Under the pieces are notes generated by a model. That model saw only the letters and a program-made list of their open reading frames with translations, searched no databases and was not told the origin of the DNA. A stretch of 64,000 nt of DNA. It comes from Tsukamurella sputi. Its GTDB lineage: Bacteria; Actinomycetota; Actinomycetes; Mycobacteriales; Mycobacteriaceae. The stretch covers positions 248,001 to 312,000 of the forward strand of contig NZ_VIGV01000004.1 in NCBI RefSeq assembly GCF_007858445.1, in the 5' to 3' direction. Both the position numbers and the translations under genes were made by a program. Below are positions 58,536-64,000 of this stretch, in pieces; within the stretch, counting starts at the first letter, position 1, and each line of letters opens with the position of its first letter.

Positions 58536-58716
58536 TCAGGGTCACCCCCGCGACGACGACGGCGCCGATCGCGAGGAAGCCGAGGAGGGTGCGGGCATCC
58601 ACGAGGCGGGGGCCGCCCACGATCGCCCAGGCGGCGATGGCGAGGGCGGCGATCCCGGCGACGAGCAGGGCGGGCGAGGCGGATGTTCTACCGGCCGTGG
58701 TCTTCTCAGCGGACAC
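58468..58716 (-). CDS. Small two-helix membrane protein
   Basis: This is an 82-residue protein with two hydrophobic helices (about 16-34 and 43-62) and a Ser/Pro-rich C-terminus. GTG 58716 has GGAGG six bases upstream and overlaps the end of the PspC gene, so it is translationally coupled to it; ATG 58731 is less likely. No family is recognised. It may work with the PspC protein in the envelope. Confidence 0.7.
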   Translation of the reverse strand: MSAEKTTAGRTSASPALLVAGIAALAIAAWAIVGGPRLVDARTLLGFLAIGAVVVAGVTLIRPRRGSDSAPPTAPGSSADGH

Positions 58717-60082
58717 GGTCCACCTCCACACTGCCCACGTTGCTCTGGGCGTCGATCGTCAGGGTCGGGCCGCCGGGCTTCGGCGATGCGTTCAGGCCGT
58801 CGGGGCACTGGGCGTCACCCACGGTCACGGTGCAGCGCACCTTCACGTTCATGTCCTGCGGGACCTGGATCCGGGTCTCGCCCACACCCACTCGCGTGGT
58901 CAGCGTGCGGTCGCGGTCCAGGGTGAGCTCGCGCAGATCGAGCTTCAGCGATCCCGCCTGCAGGACGTACTGCTCCTGCAGGGCGTTCGGGTCGGCGATC
59001 GTGAACTGCCGGTCGCCGCGCGGTGCGTCGGCGAGGCCGGTCATCACGCTCTGCGCCATCGTGCCCACGACGACGAAGCCGGCCAGCGGGATCGCGACGG
59101 CGAGCAGGCCGTAGCCGCTGCGCCGGAAGGCGCCGACGACGAGTCCGGCGCCCACCACTCCGAGGACGATGGCGGCGGCGACGACGGGCGAGATCGACAC
59201 GCCGAGAACGAGGTCGACGGTGGCGATGGCGGCCGCCGTCAGGAGCGCGATGCCGAGCGTCACCGGGGTGACGCGGGTTCGCCGCTTGGGCGTGACCGGG
59301 GCGGGTGCGGTCGCCGCGGCCGGTTCGGGGAGATCCCAGGCGAAGGGGGCCGCGCCCAACGGATCCCAGCGGGGCGGGTGGATCTCCTCGGTCTGCTGGG
59401 TCTGCACGGTGGGAGCGGACTCGGGAGCCCTGCGCAGGTTCACCGGTTCCGACGGTGCCGCGGCCGGCCCGGTCGGGGCCGCGGGCTCCGATGCCTGCGC
59501 CGGAGTCCCGTCGTCCTCCGGCGCCGGGGCCGGAGGCGTGGCCGGCGGTGCGGCGGGGGAGCCCTGGGCACCCGCGGGCGGCGTCCAGACGGGCTGCCAC
59601 GGGAACTGTGCGGCCGGCGGCTGCCACGCCCCGACGGGGGCGGCCGGCGCGAGTCGCGTGGAGACGGCCGTGCCGGGCGGCGGCACCGGCAGACGCTGGT
59701 GCAGCGCGTACCAACCGGCCAGCAGCAGGGCCAGGCTGATCAATCCGGCGCCCGGCCATGAGGAGCTCATGCCACCGCCGAAGGTCACGGCGAGCACCGC
59801 CGCGATGATGAGCACGAAGGTCGGTGGGCCCGAGCGTTGGACGGGGGTGCCGTAGGCGTACTCGGATTCCTTGGGGAGCACGAAGATTCCGACGATGTAG
59901 GCGACGAAACCGAGCCCGCCGAACACCGTCGCACCGATGAAGGCGGCGCGCACCAGCGCGACGTCCACCTGGTAGCGGCGCGCGAATCCCGTGCACACGC
60001 CGCCGATCGGCGCCTGCCGGGCCCGTAGCGGCCTGGTCTCCCACATCTGCCGTACCTGGCTGGAGAGGGTTGTCGTATCCAT
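58706..60082 (-). CDS. PspC-domain protein with LiaF-like C-terminus
   Basis: This is a 458-residue protein. The N-terminal PspC domain (about 15-72) has RQAPIGGVCTGFARRYQVD, then VRAAFIGATVFGGLGFVAYI. A Pro/Ala-rich linker, four or so further helices and a C-terminal beta domain with GVGETRIQVPQDMNVKVRC, as in LiaF, follow. It is divergent from a PspC-containing kinase and resembles the EsrI inhibitor of corynebacterial EsrISR. Confidence 0.85.
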   Translation of the reverse strand: MDTTTLSSQVRQMWETRPLRARQAPIGGVCTGFARRYQVDVALVRAAFIGATVFGGLGFVAYIVGIFVLPKESEYAYGTPVQRSGPPTFVLIIAAVLAVTFGGGMSSSWPGAGLISLALLLAGWYALHQRLPVPPPGTAVSTRLAPAAPVGAWQPPAAQFPWQPVWTPPAGAQGSPAAPPATPPAPAPEDDGTPAQASEPAAPTGPAAAPSEPVNLRRAPESAPTVQTQQTEEIHPPRWDPLGAAPFAWDLPEPAAATAPAPVTPKRRTRVTPVTLGIALLTAAAIATVDLVLGVSISPVVAAAIVLGVVGAGLVVGAFRRSGYGLLAVAIPLAGFVVVGTMAQSVMTGLADAPRGDRQFTIADPNALQEQYVLQAGSLKLDLRELTLDRDRTLTTRVGVGETRIQVPQDMNVKVRCTVTVGDAQCPDGLNASPKPGGPTLTIDAQSNVGSVEVDRVR

Positions 60083-60223
60083 GCCTTCGATCCTGCGGGG
60101 CGCGGCGGCCCCGGTCCATCGGGATCTACCCTGAATTCCCCGGTCCGCGACTCGGGGTGCGACCGGGATTCAGGGGCTTCCCCGATACCCGTGCGCCACG
60201 ATCCGTGCCACCATCGAGGGATC

Positions 60224-61591
60224 ATGAGCAGACTCACGCAGCGCCGGAGGGCGCGGCACCAGGCTCGCCAGCAGGCCTGGCAGAACTGGCAGCAGGCGGT
60301 ACGGACGCCTGCCGCCACGTACCGTCCGGCCGTGCCGGCGCCCGCCGTCGTGCCGCCGCAGGTGCAGCCGGCCCCCGCCCCGACCTACCCCCGTCTGCAC
60401 CGCCGCAACGGGGGCGCCGTCATCGGCGGCGTGTGCGGGGGCGTCGCCGATCACCTCGGCGTCGACGCCGTCAAGGTCCGCATCGCCTTCACCCTGCTCG
60501 CGCTCCTCGGCGCGGGCGTGGTGATGTACGCGCTGCTGTGGTTCATGTGCCGCCCAGGCGCCGACACAGCGCCGCCCGACCCCGCGGAGCGCAGGCAGGG
60601 CCTCGCGCTGGCAGTGCTCGGCGTGGTCGGTGCCGCGACCCTCGCCTCGGTGGCGAGCAGCACCAGCGCCGGCTTCGTCGTCCCCGTGATCGTCATCGGC
60701 GTCGGCGCCGCCCTGGTCTGGCGCGAGGCGGATTCGGCCCGCAGCCCGTCGACCACGCACGGCGGCGGCTCGCGCCTGATCACCTGGCTGCGCATGCTGG
60801 GCGGTGTCACCCTGGTGATCGTCGGGCTGGCGGTGGTCTTCCTGGGCCGTGTGGACGTGGCCGCACTCCCGACGGCGCTCGCCGCCGTCGTCCTCACCCT
60901 GGTGGGCGTCGCGCTGCTCACCGTGCCGGTCTGGGTGCGCATGTGGCGCGACCTGAGCGCCGAGCGCGCCGCCCGGGTACGCACCATCGAGCGGGAGGAG
61001 ATCGCCTCGCACCTGCACGATTCCGTGCTGCAGACGCTCGCCCTGATCCAGAAGCAGTCCGCCGACGGTGCCGCCGTCAAGCGCCTCGCGCGCAGCCAGG
61101 AGCGCGAACTGCGCGAGTGGCTGTTCGGCGGCGCGGAGGCTCCCGCGCAGTCCCTCGCCGCGGCGCTCAAGGCCGCCGCGGCCGATGTCGAGGACGCGCA
61201 CTCGGTGGCGGTGGACGTGATCACCGTGGGTGATGTCGAGGGCGCGGAGCTCGGGGTCGACGATCGGTTCACGGCCCTGCTCGGCGCGGCCAAGGAGGCG
61301 ATGGTGAACGCCGCCAAGCACTCCGGGTGCGAGAGCATCGACACCTACGCCGAGGTCGACGACCGCACGGTCTCCGTCTTCGTCCGCGACCGCGGCGTCG
61401 GATTCGACCCGGACGCGGTACCGTCGGACCGGCAGGGCCTGGCGAAGTCGATCCGGTCCCGGATGGAGCGTCGCGGCGGCAGCGTCGCGGTGCGCACCTC
61501 CCCGGGCCGGGGTACCGAGGTGCGGCTGTCGATGGCGAGGATCGGCGACGACGAGAGCGTCGCGCCGGAGAATGCGGAGGAGAGTGCGTGA
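60224..61591 (+). CDS. PspC-domain sensor histidine kinase
   Basis: This is a 455-residue protein. A basic N-terminus is followed by a PspC domain (about 62-112, RRNGGAVIGGVCGGVADHLG) and further helices to about 245. The kinase core has EREEIASHLHDSVLQTLALI with the phospho-accepting His near residue 263. An HATPase domain has AAKEAMVNAAKHSG and DRGVGFD. It follows the layout of EsrS-type envelope stress kinases. The ATG has GAGGG close upstream. Its stop overlaps the response regulator start. Confidence 0.92.
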   Translation: MSRLTQRRRARHQARQQAWQNWQQAVRTPAATYRPAVPAPAVVPPQVQPAPAPTYPRLHRRNGGAVIGGVCGGVADHLGVDAVKVRIAFTLLALLGAGVVMYALLWFMCRPGADTAPPDPAERRQGLALAVLGVVGAATLASVASSTSAGFVVPVIVIGVGAALVWREADSARSPSTTHGGGSRLITWLRMLGGVTLVIVGLAVVFLGRVDVAALPTALAAVVLTLVGVALLTVPVWVRMWRDLSAERAARVRTIEREEIASHLHDSVLQTLALIQKQSADGAAVKRLARSQERELREWLFGGAEAPAQSLAAALKAAAADVEDAHSVAVDVITVGDVEGAELGVDDRFTALLGAAKEAMVNAAKHSGCESIDTYAEVDDRTVSVFVRDRGVGFDPDAVPSDRQGLAKSIRSRMERRGGSVAVRTSPGRGTEVRLSMARIGDDESVAPENAEESA

Positions 61592-62259
61592 GCTACCGGG
61601 TGTTCCTGGTCGACGATCACGGGGTGTTCCGGTCCGGCGTGCGCGCCGAGCTGGCCCGCGAGGACGCCATCGAGGTGGTGGGTGAGGCGGGCACCGTCGG
61701 GGAGGCCGTCTCCGGCATCCTGACCACCGCACCGGACGTCGTGCTGCTCGACGTGCACATGCCCGACGGTGGCGGTGTCGCCGTGCTGCGCGGCGTGGCC
61801 GACGGTGCCCCGCGCGCGAAGCTGGAGAAGGCGCCGGTCTTCCTGGCGCTCAGCGTGTCCGACGCCGCGGAGGACGTGATCGCCACGATCCGCGCCGGCG
61901 CCCGCGGCTACGTCACGAAGACCATCTCGGGGCAGGAGCTGGCCGATGCGGTGCGCCGCGTCGCGGAGGGCGACGCGGTCTTCTCTCCGAGGCTCGCCGG
62001 TTTCGTGCTCGACTCGTTCACCGGCCGCTCGCCCGTGCCGGAGCCCGCGCTGGACCCGGAGCTCGACTCGCTCACCCCTCGTGAGCTGGAGGTGCTGCGC
62101 CTGCTCGCCCGGGGGTACACCTATCGGGAGATCGCCGAGGACCTGTTCATCTCGGTCAAGACCGTCGAGACGCACGCCTCGAACGTGCTCCGCAAGACGC
62201 AGCAGAGCAACCGCAACGCCCTGACCCGCTGGGCGCACACGCGCCACCTCGCGGACTGA
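61588..62259 (+). CDS. LuxR/NarL-type response regulator
   Basis: This 223-residue protein has a receiver domain with the phospho-acceptor D55 (VVLLDVHMPD) and acidic D9/D10. The C-terminal LuxR helix-turn-helix contains LTPRELEVLRLLARG and ISVKTVETHASNVL. It is translationally coupled to the PspC kinase, which is its cognate partner. It probably controls the divergent PspC gene and envelope stress genes. Confidence 0.94.
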   Translation: MSYRVFLVDDHGVFRSGVRAELAREDAIEVVGEAGTVGEAVSGILTTAPDVVLLDVHMPDGGGVAVLRGVADGAPRAKLEKAPVFLALSVSDAAEDVIATIRAGARGYVTKTISGQELADAVRRVAEGDAVFSPRLAGFVLDSFTGRSPVPEPALDPELDSLTPRELEVLRLLARGYTYREIAEDLFISVKTVETHASNVLRKTQQSNRNALTRWAHTRHLAD

Positions 62260-62268
62260 TCGCGGGGC

Positions 62269-63441
62269 TCAGCCCAGGGCGATGATGACGCCCGCGACGA
62301 TCGCGGCGAGCAGGATGAAGCCGCCGATGATCCATGCCGCGAGCACGGCGTTCGACATCTTCGACGGCGGCGCGACGGGCGGCGGCGTGTAGGTGCTCGG
62401 CCGCGGCGCGGGAGGGACGGGGCGCTTGCGCTCGATCGGGCCCGACGATGCCGTGCGCGCCGACCCCGCCCGGTCGCCGGGCGTCCGCTCGCCGGCGGAC
62501 CGTCGGAGCCAGACGGCCGGCGCGCCGTCCCCGGCCTGGAGCGGTGCGCTGAGGATCGCCGCGGGATTGCCGCCGCCGGCGGCGACCACGGCGAGCCGGT
62601 CCCGCGCCTCGGTGAGCGAGGGGCGGCGCTTCGGGCTCGGCTGCAGCATGTCGAGGATCACGTGGATCAGCGGACCGTCGTGCTTGGGCGGATTGATCTG
62701 TCCCAGAGCGACTTTGTGCAGTAGAGCGATCGAGTCCTCGTCGACGCCGAAGGGCGGCGCACCCTCGAGCGCGGTGTACAGCGTGGCGCCCAGCGAGTAC
62801 AGGTCGGAGGCCTCCGAGGGCTCGGTGCCCCGGGCGACCTCGGGCGCGAAGTAGGCGGGCGTGCCGGTGATGATGCCGGCGGGGCCGGCCTCGTCGCCCT
62901 TGGCCCGGGCGATGCCGAAGTCCGAGAGCTTGACGGTGCCCGACGCCCGGCCGCGGTTGGCGATGAGGATGTTGCCGGGCTTGATGTCGCGGTGGATGAT
63001 GCCCGATTCGTGGGCCTCGATGAGGGCATCGGCCATCTGTGCGCCGATCTGCGCGACCTGCCGCTCCGGCATCGTGCCCGTCATGTGCAGGACCTGGGCG
63101 AGCGAGCGGGAGGGTAGGTACTCCATCACCAGCCAGGGCTCGCCGCGGTCGAGGGCCACGTCGTACATCGCGACGGCGTTGCGGTGCTGCAGGCGTGCCG
63201 CGAGACGCCCCTCGTGCAGTGCGCGCCGGCGGAGCTCCTGCGCCTCCTCCTCGGTGAGGCCCGCGGTGGAGATCACCTGCTTGGCGGCCACGTCGCGCTC
63301 CAGGCGTTCGTCGCGGGCCAGCCACACGGCGCCCATGCCGCCGCCGCCGATCTTGGAGGTCAGGCGGTATCGTCCGGCAACGAGGTAGTCGGGCCCGGGA
63401 ACGCCCCTGATCGCTCCGCCCGCACCCGTCGATTCCGCCAC
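62269..63441 (-). CDS. Serine/threonine protein kinase with C-terminal membrane helix
   Basis: This is a 390-residue PknB-type kinase with glycine loop IGGGGMGAVW (31-40), K54, HRD at 150-152 followed by K154 and N157, DFG at 174-176 and the activation segment GTPAYFAPEVARG. After the kinase domain come a Pro-rich linker and one membrane helix (about 365-388). There is almost no extracellular part, so it lacks a sensor domain. GTG 63441 follows TAGGAT by seven bases. Confidence 0.93.
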   Translation of the reverse strand: MAESTGAGGAIRGVPGPDYLVAGRYRLTSKIGGGGMGAVWLARDERLERDVAAKQVISTAGLTEEEAQELRRRALHEGRLAARLQHRNAVAMYDVALDRGEPWLVMEYLPSRSLAQVLHMTGTMPERQVAQIGAQMADALIEAHESGIIHRDIKPGNILIANRGRASGTVKLSDFGIARAKGDEAGPAGIITGTPAYFAPEVARGTEPSEASDLYSLGATLYTALEGAPPFGVDEDSIALLHKVALGQINPPKHDGPLIHVILDMLQPSPKRRPSLTEARDRLAVVAAGGGNPAAILSAPLQAGDGAPAVWLRRSAGERTPGDRAGSARTASSGPIERKRPVPPAPRPSTYTPPPVAPPSKMSNAVLAAWIIGGFILLAAIVAGVIIALG

Positions 63442-63458
63442 GCCGTTGATCCTAAGGG

Positions 63459-64000
63459 TCAGGCCCGGCGCGCGCGGTACGCGGCCACGTTCAAGCGGTT
63501 GTTGCACCCGTCGTCGCAGAATCGGCGGGAGCTGTTGCGGCTGAAGTCCACCAGCACGCCCGCGCAGTCCGGCGCGGCGCAGCGGCGCAGCCGATCGAGG
63601 GCACCGGCGCGCACCACGTCGACCATGCCCATCGCGGGCTCGGCGAGGAAGCGCTCCGCGATCGGCGTCGCGTCGTTCCAGCCGTGCAGGTGGTACGGCC
63701 AGTCGTCGTGCCGGACGAGCTGCGGGAGGACGGCCGCATCGCGCAGCATCCGGTTCACCAGGTCGACGGTGCCGGCCTCGTCGCCCGCGAGGTCCCAGAG
63801 GCCCCGCAGGACGCGCCGCACGGCGTGTACTCGGCTCAGCTCGTCCTCACGCAGGGGGATCGGTCCGGTCCATCCCCAGCGCTCGACGAAGGCGCGCAGC
63901 GCATCGACGTCGGGCAGGCGCTCGACGCGTTCGGTGCGCGCGTCGGGGGCGGTGTTCACCAGGTCGGCGGCGCTCGCGAGTGCGGATCGGGTGTCGTAGG
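63459..64000 (-). CDS. CGNR-type zinc finger transcriptional regulator, 5' end outside window
   Basis: The frame is open to the window edge; upstream codons (YDTRSALASAADLVNTAPDA) continue the protein, so the GTG at 63959 is internal. The N-terminal stress-response (ABATE-like) part is followed by the zinc finger RRCAAPDCAGVLVDFSRN and FCDDGCNNRLNVAAYRARR. The CGNR tetrapeptide reads CNNR here, keeping the cysteine. Confidence 0.85.
   Translation of the reverse strand, partial: YDTRSALASAADLVNTAPDARTERVERLPDVDALRAFVERWGWTGPIPLREDELSRVHAVRRVLRGLWDLAGDEAGTVDLVNRMLRDAAVLPQLVRHDDWPYHLHGWNDATPIAERFLAEPAMGMVDVVRAGALDRLRRCAAPDCAGVLVDFSRNSSRRFCDDGCNNRLNVAAYRARRA

Overview
The window is about 70 % G+C, densely coding and without tRNA, rRNA or IS elements. 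It comes from a mycolic-acid actinobacterium (Mycobacteriales). The evidence is an ESX-4-type type VII secretion locus, WhiB3, GroEL1 with a His-containing tail, the SigD/RsdA pair, GuaB3, a ChoD-like oxidoreductase and a 13E12-type HNH protein. Gene order from the ESX locus to guaA follows Mycobacterium tuberculosis Rv3450c to Rv3396c with insertions and losses. Tsukamurella is my best genus guess, from general resemblance only.

Region 1 (1-16.8 kb) is an ESX-4 system. An accessory/substrate arm (1-5882) encodes a type VII-associated protein, a YbaB-like protein, PE-like and PPE-like proteins, an EspC-like target, an EspG-like chaperone and two WXG100-size proteins. A core arm encodes EccE, EccB, mycosin, EccD and EccC. 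The EccC frame lacks its usual C-terminus and stays open into the antisense of the next gene. Near-identical ECF-type promoters precede the PE, EspC-like and eccD units, and a further unit 11 kb away.

Region 2 (15.9-30.2 kb) holds a flavin-dependent oxidoreductase and two DoxX-like paralogues. It continues with rplM-rpsI, glmM, a HAD hydrolase and a second ESX-target unit (22963-25148) with the fourth ECF-type promoter. Then follow an alpha/beta hydrolase, the NAD(P)HX repair enzyme, alr, another hydrolase and tsaE.

Region 3 (30.2-44.0 kb) is where the tsa/groES cluster, contiguous in M. tuberculosis, is split twice. The first insert carries a PCD-VOC fusion, a 13E12/HNH protein, degenerate DNA, a DUF2834 protein and a TetR regulator. 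After tsaB-rimI-tsaD comes a second insert with two divergent MarR/MFS pairs, a DUF2339 protein and a DUF445 protein.

Region 4 (44.1-58.5 kb) contains groES-groEL1 with a double CIRCE operator, whiB3 and a conserved hypothetical. It continues with sigD-rsdA, a DUF5319 protein, guaB, guaB3, a ChoD-like oxidoreductase, an AlkD-like repair protein, guaA and an NmrA-type protein.

Region 5 (58.5-64 kb) holds a PspC protein divergent from a PspC-containing histidine kinase and its LuxR-type regulator. This resembles the corynebacterial EsrISR arrangement. A Ser/Thr kinase and a CGNR-type regulator cut by the window edge follow.

A recurring signal is a TANNNT-like -10 box 6-7 nt before the start codon in at least fifteen genes, which predicts leaderless mRNAs.
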